NCBI GenBank assembly: GCA_017964785.1
Contig: JAGCRH010000087.1
Location: 1 to 49,850 of the forward strand
Origin: Prevotella sp.
GTDB lineage: Bacteria; Bacteroidota; Bacteroidia; Bacteroidales; Bacteroidaceae
Reading direction: 5' to 3'
DNA: 49,850 bases
A program made the position numbers and the translations under genes. Below the pieces are notes generated by a model. It was not told the DNA's origin, made no database searches, and saw only the letters and a list, made by a program, of their open reading frames with translations. This document shows positions 7,391 to 14,462 of this stretch, piece after piece (positions within the stretch are counted from its first letter, which is position 1; every line of letters starts with the position of its first letter).

Positions 7391-7951
7391 ATGAGAAAGG
7401 TATTCTTGATGATCGCAGCGGGCCTGTTGCTGACAACGAGTTGCAAACAGAAAACCAAGGTCGTTGAGAAAATCAAGGTCGTTGACTCAGAGACCATGGA
7501 GGAAATTACAGACATGGCGGCTGCGACGGATGTCAATAACACGTTTGTCGACATCGCCCTGCCTGGTCCTCAGGGACAGACGGTGAGGGTGAGAGACTAT
7601 GTGGGTCAGAACAAACTGGTGCTTATCGACTTCTGGGCCTCGTGGTGCGGACCCTGCATCAGGGAATTGCCTCATGTGGTGAAGGCCTATGACCTTTATC
7701 ACGACAAGGGACTGGAAATTGTGGGGGTATCACTTGACAAGGACAAGGCCAGTTGGTTAGCAGCCATTGAACAGACAGGCCAGAAATGGCCGCAGATGAG
7801 CGACCTGAAAGGCTGGGATTGCGAAGGAGCCTTGTTCTACGGCATCCAGTCCATCCCCGCCAATGTGCTTATCAATGAGCATGGCAAGATTATCGCCCGT
7901 GACCTGCGAGGCGAGGATTTGCTCAGCACCATCGCACAACAGTTACAATAA
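7391..7951 (+). CDS. TlpA-like thiol-disulfide oxidoreductase lipoprotein
   Basis: 186 aa. Lipobox TTSC (Cys18) after a short hydrophobic signal. A thioredoxin fold with the active site WCGPC (Cys86, Cys89) in LIDFWASWCGPC, and a cis-Pro region SIPANVLIN. Family members reduce or isomerise disulfides in the periplasm or carry out cytochrome c maturation-type thiol exchange; anchoring to a membrane is inferred from the lipobox. The gene follows tRNA-Arg by 61 bp with no clear promoter of its own, and ends 7 bp before a strong terminator. Confidence 0.9.
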   Translation: MRKVFLMIAAGLLLTTSCKQKTKVVEKIKVVDSETMEEITDMAAATDVNNTFVDIALPGPQGQTVRVRDYVGQNKLVLIDFWASWCGPCIRELPHVVKAYDLYHDKGLEIVGVSLDKDKASWLAAIEQTGQKWPQMSDLKGWDCEGALFYGIQSIPANVLINEHGKIIARDLRGEDLLSTIAQQLQ

Positions 7952-7957
7952 AAGAAG

Positions 7958-7983
7958 ATTGGCAGGCCGCACAGCCTGCCAAT
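7958..7983. terminator. Bidirectional terminator between the TlpA-like and OPT genes
   Basis: Perfect 10-bp stem ATTGGCAGGC/GCCTGCCAAT with a 6-nt loop (7968-7973), flanked by AAAAGAA on one side and TTCTTTT on the other, so a T-run follows on both strands. It serves the two convergent genes, whose stop codons are 36 bp apart. Confidence 0.9.
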
Positions 7984-7987
7984 TCTT

Positions 7988-9973
7988 TTATTTCGCTACC
8001 TTCGTGGCTCGGACGAAGTATATTATTAATAAGAGGTACGCGAGGAGAGAACAGACCTCGGAGAGCGGATTGGCCAGCCATGACTCACTGACAGGATTGA
8101 AGCCACCGAAGCGCAGCAACGCACTGACGACACCCATCAGCGCACCACCAGCGATGAAACCGGAGGCAAGCAGCGTACCCTTCTCACCACGGGCCTCGTT
8201 GACCTTCTTATCCTTTGAACGGGTGGTGACATACCAGTTGATGGCACCGCCAACTACCAACGGCACATTCAGTTCCATGGGGATGAACATACCCAGGGCG
8301 AAGGCCAGAGCAGGCACCTTACAAAGCGTGAGGATGATGGCAATGGCTGCACCGATGGCGTAGAGCACCCAGGGAGCCCCCACCCCGTTCATCAACGGGT
8401 CGATGACTGCCGCCATCGCATTGGCCTGAGGCGCAGCGAGTTGTCCGGAGGCAAAGCCGTAGGTCTCGTTGAGCAGCATCATCACACCACCGACGGTAGC
8501 CGCCGATACCAACGTGCCGAGGAACTTCCACGACTCCTGTTTCCGGGGTGTCGTACCCAACCAGTAACCAATCTTCAAGTCGGTGATAAAGGCACCCGCC
8601 ATCGAGAGGGCCGTACAGACCACACCGCCCATGACCAGAGCCGCCACCATACCACTGGTGCCTTGCAGTCCGACACCTACCATCACTACAGAGGCGAGGA
8701 TGAGTGTCATCAGGGTCATACCACTCACGGGGTTCGAGCCCACAATGGCGATGGCATTCGCTGCGACGGTGGTAAAGAGGAAGGCTATCACTGCCACGAG
8801 GACGATGGCTACCAAGGCCTGCAACATATTACCGTCCATCACGCCGAACCAGAAGAAGAGGAAGGTGATGACAATCGTCACAATCGAGGCGATGGCAATG
8901 AATTTGAAGGGCAGGTCGCGCTGTGTGCGCTGCTGTGCCACAGCAGCCTCACCGCTTCCCTTCATCTCCTTCGCTGCCAATGAGACAGCCCCCTTGATGA
9001 TGCCCCACGACTTGATGATGCCGATGATACCTGCCATCGCAATACCACCGATACCGATGCTCTTGCCGTAGGCCTTGAAGATCTGTTCAGGCGACATGTC
9101 GCCCACTGCTGTCGTGATGGAGGGATCCCACTGATTGAGTACCTCCGTGCCAAAAAGCAGGGAAAGACCCGGTACGATGAGCCACCACACAGACAATGAG
9201 CCGAGGGTGATGATCAGCGCATATTTGAAGCCGATGATATAGCCGAGACCCAGTACGGCGGCACCGGTATTGATCTTAAAGACCAGTTTGGCCTGATCAG
9301 CCAACGACTGTCCCCACTCCACCACACGGGAGGTGAAGTTCTCGTTCCACCAGCCGAAGGTGGCCACGATGAAGTCGTAGAGTCCGCCTACGATACCTGC
9401 CAGCAACAAAGGCTTGGCCTGATTGCCGCCCTTCGCCCCACTGACCAATACCTGTGTCGTGCATGTGGCTTCGGGGAAAGGGTATTTGCCATGCATATCC
9501 GACACAAAGTACTTACGGAACGGGATCAAAAAGAGGATGCCGATGATGCCACCCAGCAACGAGGCGAGGAATATCTTCAAGAACGATGCCGACATCTCCG
9601 GATACTTCGCCTGGAGGATATAGATGGCCGGCAAGGTAAAAATGGCACCAGCCACCACAGCGCCCGAACAGGCACCTATCGACTGAATGATCACATTCTC
9701 ACCCAACGCCTTGCTGCGCTTGGCGGCTGTCGATACACCCACAGCGATGATGGCGATGGGGATGGCCGCCTCGAATACCTGACCTACCTTCAAACCAAGA
9801 TAAGCAGCGGCTGCCGAGAAGAGTACCGCCATCAGCACACCCCACGTGACAGACCACGCATTGACCTCCGGATAACGGCCCTTCGGCGACATCATCGGTT
9901 CATACTGTTCTCCTTCCTGCAGTTCCCGAAACGCATTGTCGGGCAACTGGCTTTTCATTTCCAAATCTTCCAT
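7988..9973 (-). CDS. OPT family oligopeptide transporter
   Basis: 661 aa polytopic membrane protein with about 15 hydrophobic segments. Characteristic OPT stretches are visible: AWSVTWGVLMAVLFSAAAAYLG, NVIIQSIGACSGAVVAGAIF, and ANAIAIVGSNPVSGMTLMT. OPT proteins import oligopeptides, or metal chelates in the YSL branch, using ion gradients. The start is placed at the ATG at 9973 (MEDLEMK), because the -7 box at 10002-10009 lies downstream of the longer open frame's start at 10036. It is divergent from the GH43 gene through a shared promoter region. Confidence 0.9.
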   Translation of the reverse strand: MEDLEMKSQLPDNAFRELQEGEQYEPMMSPKGRYPEVNAWSVTWGVLMAVLFSAAAAYLGLKVGQVFEAAIPIAIIAVGVSTAAKRSKALGENVIIQSIGACSGAVVAGAIFTLPAIYILQAKYPEMSASFLKIFLASLLGGIIGILFLIPFRKYFVSDMHGKYPFPEATCTTQVLVSGAKGGNQAKPLLLAGIVGGLYDFIVATFGWWNENFTSRVVEWGQSLADQAKLVFKINTGAAVLGLGYIIGFKYALIITLGSLSVWWLIVPGLSLLFGTEVLNQWDPSITTAVGDMSPEQIFKAYGKSIGIGGIAMAGIIGIIKSWGIIKGAVSLAAKEMKGSGEAAVAQQRTQRDLPFKFIAIASIVTIVITFLFFWFGVMDGNMLQALVAIVLVAVIAFLFTTVAANAIAIVGSNPVSGMTLMTLILASVVMVGVGLQGTSGMVAALVMGGVVCTALSMAGAFITDLKIGYWLGTTPRKQESWKFLGTLVSAATVGGVMMLLNETYGFASGQLAAPQANAMAAVIDPLMNGVGAPWVLYAIGAAIAIILTLCKVPALAFALGMFIPMELNVPLVVGGAINWYVTTRSKDKKVNEARGEKGTLLASGFIAGGALMGVVSALLRFGGFNPVSESWLANPLSEVCSLLAYLLLIIYFVRATKVAK

Positions 9974-10001
9974 ATTGTTACACTTTTTTTCGTTTATGTT
10001 G

Positions 10002-10061
10002 CAAAGGTACGAAATAATGCACAATTCACCATGCACAATTCACAATTATTTTTTATCTTTG
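10002..10061. promoter_or_regulatory. 60-bp bidirectional promoter cassette, copy 1 (OPT / GH43)
   Basis: A minus-strand -7 box TACCTTTG (10002-10009) drives the OPT gene and a plus-strand box TATCTTTG (10054-10061) drives the GH43 gene. The 44 bp between them are made of five heptamers of AATTCAC type (10016-10050). A second copy of the same length is at 41707-41766 with about 50 of 60 positions identical. Confidence 0.8.
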
Positions 10062-10118
10062 CCAAGATTATTCATTTTTCCCGAACCCGCTAATAGAATT
10101 ATAATAGTAAATTGTCAA

Positions 10119-12170
10119 ATGAAAAGATTAGTTGTTTTCTGTTTCGTTGTGTGTGCTGCACTCAGTGTCAGTGCGCAGAACCCGTACCTCCCTCTCTGGG
10201 AGCATGTACCCGATGGTGAACCCCGTGTATTCGAGGATCCCGACAACCCCGGTAAGTTGCGTGCCTATATCATCGGCTCGCACGATGTGAATTACTCCGC
10301 CTACTGCGGCCCCGACATCCGTATGTGGTCGGCTCCTGTGGAGGATCTGAGCCAATGGCGCGACGAAGGCCCCATCTTCACATGGTTCGTCGACGGACAG
10401 TGGGACACGATGTATGCCCCCGACCTCGTCGAAGTGAAAGACAAGGCCACTGGTAAGAAGACTTACTACCTCTATCCCCACTCCCGTGGTTGGCGGCGCA
10501 CGCCGATGGTGTGTAAGGGTGACCGTCCCGATGGTCCCTTCACGCCTATCAACCTCACCGAGGATGGTCGTCAGTGCCTGCCCGGCTCACTGATTGACTT
10601 CGACCCCTCTGTATTTATCGAGAACATCACCGACAAGAAGGATAAGGACTACGACATCGGCTATCGTGCCTACGTGTTTTATGGTTTCCAGCATTCTACC
10701 GCTGTTGAACTCGACCAGAAGACCATGTACTCGAAGCGTGAGGGTACGGAGCCCATCGATCCGTTTATCCCCGCCAGCAGCGCAGACGGACGTCTGTTGG
10801 ATAAGGCAGGCAGCGAGTACAAGGCCCTCTATGAGGGACAGAACCCGCTCGACTTCAATTTCTTCGAGGCTTCCAGCATCCGTCAGGTGGGCAATAAGTA
10901 CGTGATGGTGTTCAGCGGCTACTCTGGTAAGGAGTACGGACTGGGCAATACCAACTCCGCCCTGCGCTATGCCTTCGGCGACTCGCCCTTAGGTCCTTGG
11001 CGTTCTGGTGGTGTCTTGGTGGACTCCCGTGGTGTGGTGACAGGCGAAGATGGTAGCAAACTCATCACCACCAATTTCGGCCATAACACCCACGGTTCCC
11101 TTCAGGAGATTAACGGACAGTGGTACGTCTTCTATCACCGTCCTCCGCGTGGCTTCGGCAATGCCCGTCAGTCGATGGTGGCTCCCGTGAAGATCACATG
11201 GGACAAGAAACCCGTGGCCAAGGGTGGTGTGGTGAAGATTACCGGTTACGACCCTTATACAAAGGATAATGTATGGACGGCAAAGGCTGCCGATGGCAAC
11301 GAATATACCGGTGCCGAGGTAACCAGCGAGGGCTTCCAGATTTTCGGTCTGCCTCCCTACGCTTATTATAGTGCCGGTTATGCCTGCTTCGTCTATGGCG
11401 GTACTACTGCCAATGAATGGATGCAGGACAACCACGATGTGTGGAACAACTCGATGGACCTCGCCGGTATTCAGAACACAGGCATCGTGGGCTTCAAGTA
11501 CTTCGGCTTCGGCGGTCTGGCTCAGGACACCAAGGGCTGCAAGGCCTTCGAGGGCACGAAGCAGGGCGACGGCACGACACTTACCATACAACTCACCCCC
11601 AGTGGCCGTGGCGACTTTAAGATTCACGTACTATTAGACGACCCGTGGAAGGGCAAGGAGATTGCCGTCCTCACCGTACCAGGCGATTCTCCTCGCCAGC
11701 CTACAGGGTTCGTCGTCAAGGTGCCTGGCGTCGAGGGACTCACCGGTAAGCATGCCATCTATCTCGTCGCTGAGGGGCCCGAGGTGCAGCAACCCCAGCA
11801 GCCCCAAGGACAATGGGGCCGTCGTGGACCACAGCAGCCACAGCGTCCGCAGGGACTCTTCGATCTCCACGGCATAGGCTTTGGCAAAGCCATGCCTAAT
11901 ATCTGTAAGGCTCCCGATGTGCCAAAGGTGACCATCACTGCCGACGACAAGCCGCTGACGATTCCTTCAACGCCCATCCGTTTCACCAACCAGAACGGCT
12001 ATGCCGACCAGATCCGCTATCAGGTTTATGGACCGTTGGATGCCAGTACGAAACTGAAGGCTACGGCTGACGTGCCTGGCGTGAAGTTTGAGATCAATCC
12101 CATCGTAGAGGGCCGTTCTACCATCAAGGCCACCTACAAAGGTCAGACAAAGATCTTCCTGATCAACTAA
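10119..12170 (+). CDS. GH43-family glycoside hydrolase with a C-terminal CBM6-like module
   Basis: 683 aa; signal peptide 1-20 (MKRLVVFCFVVCAALSVSAQ). The start is the ATG at 10119, since the -7 box at 10054-10061 lies inside the longer open frame. Residues about 25-400 show the five-bladed GH43 pattern: an early acidic motif in PRVFEDPDNPGKLRAY, then DLVEVKDKATGKKTYYLYPHS and FFEASSIRQVGNKYVMVFSGYSG, which carries the likely acid Glu. Residues about 410-600 look like a CBM6-type beta-sandwich, interrupted by a Gln/Pro-rich insert near residues 570-595. The family includes arabinofuranosidases and xylosidases; the substrate here cannot be told. Exported, probably to the periplasm. Confidence 0.8.
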   Translation: MKRLVVFCFVVCAALSVSAQNPYLPLWEHVPDGEPRVFEDPDNPGKLRAYIIGSHDVNYSAYCGPDIRMWSAPVEDLSQWRDEGPIFTWFVDGQWDTMYAPDLVEVKDKATGKKTYYLYPHSRGWRRTPMVCKGDRPDGPFTPINLTEDGRQCLPGSLIDFDPSVFIENITDKKDKDYDIGYRAYVFYGFQHSTAVELDQKTMYSKREGTEPIDPFIPASSADGRLLDKAGSEYKALYEGQNPLDFNFFEASSIRQVGNKYVMVFSGYSGKEYGLGNTNSALRYAFGDSPLGPWRSGGVLVDSRGVVTGEDGSKLITTNFGHNTHGSLQEINGQWYVFYHRPPRGFGNARQSMVAPVKITWDKKPVAKGGVVKITGYDPYTKDNVWTAKAADGNEYTGAEVTSEGFQIFGLPPYAYYSAGYACFVYGGTTANEWMQDNHDVWNNSMDLAGIQNTGIVGFKYFGFGGLAQDTKGCKAFEGTKQGDGTTLTIQLTPSGRGDFKIHVLLDDPWKGKEIAVLTVPGDSPRQPTGFVVKVPGVEGLTGKHAIYLVAEGPEVQQPQQPQGQWGRRGPQQPQRPQGLFDLHGIGFGKAMPNICKAPDVPKVTITADDKPLTIPSTPIRFTNQNGYADQIRYQVYGPLDASTKLKATADVPGVKFEINPIVEGRSTIKATYKGQTKIFLIN

Positions 12171-12183
12171 GAAAGGAATGGAA

Positions 12184-12317
12184 GGGAAGTTAAAGAGAAG
12201 TTAAAGGGAAGTTAAAGGGACAAATGTCTGCTATTACGATAGTAAGGTAATGTCCTTTTAACTTCCAAGAGCCGCAGGCTCGATAACTTCCTTTTAACTT
12301 CCTTATAACTTCCCTTT
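12184..12317. repeat. Inverted sets of an 11-bp GAAGTTAAAGG repeat between convergent genes
   Basis: Three plus-strand copies of GAAGTTAAAGG-type sequence (about 12187-12219) face three or more inverted copies (about 12252-12317). They could fold into a long hairpin and end transcription from both sides. The last inverted copy encodes the final residues (GKL) and stop of the lyase gene. Confidence 0.65.
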
Positions 12318-13496
12318 ATATATTCTTTCCAATGCCTCCATCAGGCGACTGCGTGGACAGGCAATATTCAGGCGGATATAGCCTTCGCCGGAGTGGGGGC
12401 CGTACATCGTGCCGGGATTTACCCAGACCTTGGCCTTTTCAAGGAGAAGGTCGGCGTACTGCTGTGAAGTCATCCCCGTGGCAGAGATATCGACCCAGAG
12501 GAGATAGGTACCTTCGAGGCAACAGACCTTCCATTGCGGCAGATGCTCAGAAGCAAAATCACAGAGTGCCTGATAATTACCCCAAAGATATTGGTTGAGT
12601 TCGTCGATCCAGTCCTCACTCTCGTTGTAAGCCGCTTTCAGGGCGACGGGACCGAAAGGATTGAGATCGCACACTTCGTTGATGTTGATGGCACGATCCA
12701 AGCGACGGCGCCACGAGGGTTGTGAACAGATGATATTAGCCGTCTGTAAGCCAGCGATATTAAACGACTTCGAGGGGGAATTAAGAATCACGCTGTTCTG
12801 TCGGCAGGCCTCGCTGACGGCGGCAAAGGGTTGGAAACGGTAGCCTGGCATAATCAGTTCGCAGTGGATCTCGTCGCTCACCACCTTCACACCGTATTTC
12901 AGACAGATGGTGTTCATACGCTCCAACTCTTCTTTCGTCCAAACGCGCCCCGTGGGGTTGTGAGGGTTACAAAGCAAAAATACGGTGGTCTTCTCATCGG
13001 CGCACTTGGATTCGAAGTCATTCCAATCGACTTCGAAAGAGTGACCTCCCCTAACCCCTCCTGTAGGAGGGGGAACAAGGCGCTTTAAGGATGTTTCCAG
13101 TACCTCGCAGCCGTTGTTGCGGATGGAGGAGAAGAAACAGTTATAGTCCGGCGAGAGGATGAGCACCTTTTCACCAGGCATCGTGAGCGCCTTGATGGCG
13201 ACAGACATCGCAGGGACGACACCTATTGTATAGAGGATTTCCTCCCTGCGGATGATCCAGTTGTGGCGACGCTGGAACCACGAGATAACCGCCTCATAGT
13301 AGTCTTCCTCCACGTAGGTATAACCAAACACACCGTGCTCTGCCCTTTGGCGGATGGCTTCCTGAATGGCTGGAGCCGCCTTGAAGTCCATATCCGCCAC
13401 CCAGAGGGGAATCACATCCTCAGACGGGCACTCCCCCCACTTCACACAACCTGTACCGCGTCGCTCTACCAATTCATCGAAATCATACTTACTCAT
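12303..13496 (-). CDS. PatB/MalY-type cystathionine beta-lyase (PLP aminotransferase fold I)
   Basis: 397 aa. The N-terminal motif IPLWVADMDFKAAPAI is the hallmark of the MalY/PatB C-S lyase branch. NPHNPTGRV (177-185), SDEIHCELI and the PLP lysine Lys243 in NSPSKSFNIAGLQ are all present. The enzyme cleaves C-S bonds of cystathionine or cysteine conjugates to pyruvate, ammonia and a thiol, in the cytoplasm. Residues about 140-152 (LVPPPTGGVRGGH) are extra relative to the family and come from an inserted GC-rich repeat at 13044-13073. It starts 7 bp after the DUF3737 gene and is probably cotranscribed with it. Confidence 0.88.
   Translation of the reverse strand: MSKYDFDELVERRGTGCVKWGECPSEDVIPLWVADMDFKAAPAIQEAIRQRAEHGVFGYTYVEEDYYEAVISWFQRRHNWIIRREEILYTIGVVPAMSVAIKALTMPGEKVLILSPDYNCFFSSIRNNGCEVLETSLKRLVPPPTGGVRGGHSFEVDWNDFESKCADEKTTVFLLCNPHNPTGRVWTKEELERMNTICLKYGVKVVSDEIHCELIMPGYRFQPFAAVSEACRQNSVILNSPSKSFNIAGLQTANIICSQPSWRRRLDRAININEVCDLNPFGPVALKAAYNESEDWIDELNQYLWGNYQALCDFASEHLPQWKVCCLEGTYLLWVDISATGMTSQQYADLLLEKAKVWVNPGTMYGPHSGEGYIRLNIACPRSRLMEALERIYKGKL
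13044..13073. repeat. GC-rich palindromic repeat inserted in frame in the lyase gene
   Basis: Core CCCCTCCTGTAGGAGGGG (palindromic part) next to CCTCCCCTAA. Translated on the minus strand it gives PPPTGGVRGG. A related copy in the TatD gene (40719-40755) gives PLRGGVRGG in the same frame. Confidence 0.75.
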
Positions 13497-13503
13497 TACA
13501 TTT

Positions 13504-14367
13504 CTACTTTACTCCTGTCTCCTGACTCCTGACTCCTATCTTACAGTTATTCGGTTCACGGACGTTCTCATCGATGGTGATGCTGCCGATGCTGTCGGCG
13601 ACGATATGTCCGGAAGTGGGGTTCTTGATATTCTCGATATGTCCCTTGATGTCCGCCTCGACGGTGGAATACTCAAACATACGGTCGCACATCGGATCGA
13701 TGGTGCAGTTCTCCAACACCAGGTTCTCCGTATAGCACAGCAACTGCTCCCCTGCCAGATGACAATTCACGAGTCGTACGTTCTTCGAGTGCCAGGCCAG
13801 ATACTCGCCATCGAGCACGGAGTCGTAGATGGTCACATTCTCGCACTCCCAGAACGAGTCCTTCGTCAGGATATTGGCATGGTGAACCTCCACATTCTTA
13901 CAATACTGGAACACATACTTCGAGTCGCTCTCCAGGCCATCCACGTAAATGTTCTGCGAGAACATAAAAGGATAGGTGCCCCCATGCAGTTTCACGTTCT
14001 TGAGACGGATACCGTCCACCTTCCAGAAAGTCTCGTCAGCATCGGTAATCTCCACGTTCTCCAATGTCAGGTTCTTCATCTCACGGAAGAACTTCGGGCC
14101 GTCGATGCGTGAGTTGGTCATCACCAGGTCGTTGGAATACCAGATGGCAGAGCGAGAGCCCAAGGCGAAATAGCACTTATCAATCTTGGCACCATCGACA
14201 TGCCACCAAGGGTATTTGCCATAGAACTTACAGTTGTAAGCCTCCATGTTCTGACATTGTTTGATACCCGACTCACCGTCGGTAATCGTCACATTTTCCA
14301 GTCTTAAGTCGTGCGTAGCAAACAGAGGGCGCTCGCCACCGAAAGACTTGTCTTTAATCAGTTCCAT
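13504..14367 (-). CDS. DUF3737 family right-handed beta-helix-like protein
   Basis: 287 aa, no signal peptide, so cytoplasmic. It has many short repeats of about 20 residues with NVxIxxxxxx patterns (LRLENVTITDG, LTLENVEITDAD, VRLVNCHLAGEQ), a parallel beta-helix design. The N-terminus MELIKDKSFGGERPLF matches DUF3737 as I recall it. Function of the family is not established. The last residues (GVRSQETGVK) derive from a heptamer repeat (13512-13539). It is the first gene of a two-gene unit with the PatB-type lyase. Confidence 0.8.
   Translation of the reverse strand: MELIKDKSFGGERPLFATHDLRLENVTITDGESGIKQCQNMEAYNCKFYGKYPWWHVDGAKIDKCYFALGSRSAIWYSNDLVMTNSRIDGPKFFREMKNLTLENVEITDADETFWKVDGIRLKNVKLHGGTYPFMFSQNIYVDGLESDSKYVFQYCKNVEVHHANILTKDSFWECENVTIYDSVLDGEYLAWHSKNVRLVNCHLAGEQLLCYTENLVLENCTIDPMCDRMFEYSTVEADIKGHIENIKNPTSGHIVADSIGSITIDENVREPNNCKIGVRSQETGVK
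13512..13539. repeat. Four tandem heptamers (CTCCTGA type) at the 3' end of the DUF3737 gene
   Basis: Units at 13512, 13519, 13526 and 13533, each CTCCTNN. Because 7 is not a multiple of 3, a change in copy number would alter the frame of the last residues and the stop, 8 bp from the lyase start. Confidence 0.8.
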
Positions 14368-14390
14368 TGCGTTAGTTATAAATATGGGTG

Positions 14391-14398
14391 CAAAGGTA
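14391..14398 (-). promoter_or_regulatory. -7 box (TACCTTTG) of the DUF3737-lyase unit
   Basis: TACCTTTG on the minus strand, 23 bp before the ATG at 14367. The expected -33 position falls inside the terminator hairpin of the upstream M16 gene, and no TTTG is there. Confidence 0.6.
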
Positions 14399-14406
14399 CA
14401 AATAAA

Positions 14407-14438
14407 AATCCGTAATCGGGCTACCCCGATTACGGATT
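14407..14438 (-). terminator. Rho-independent terminator of the M16 peptidase gene
   Basis: Perfect 14-bp stem (14407-14420 with 14425-14438), CTAC loop, core AATCCGTAATCGGG. It lies 24 bp past the stop at 14463 and is followed on the minus strand by TTTTTATTTG. Confidence 0.9.
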
Positions 14439-14462
14439 CTATTAACTTTTTAAGTGTTTTTA

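Noticed and set aside
9974..10036. Longer N-terminus of the OPT transporter
   Set aside because: The -7 box at 10002-10009 lies within it, so it cannot be in the mRNA; the ATG at 9973 fits.
9936..10118. Longer N-terminus of the GH43 enzyme
   Set aside because: It would start upstream of the promoter and precede a good signal peptide beginning at 10119.
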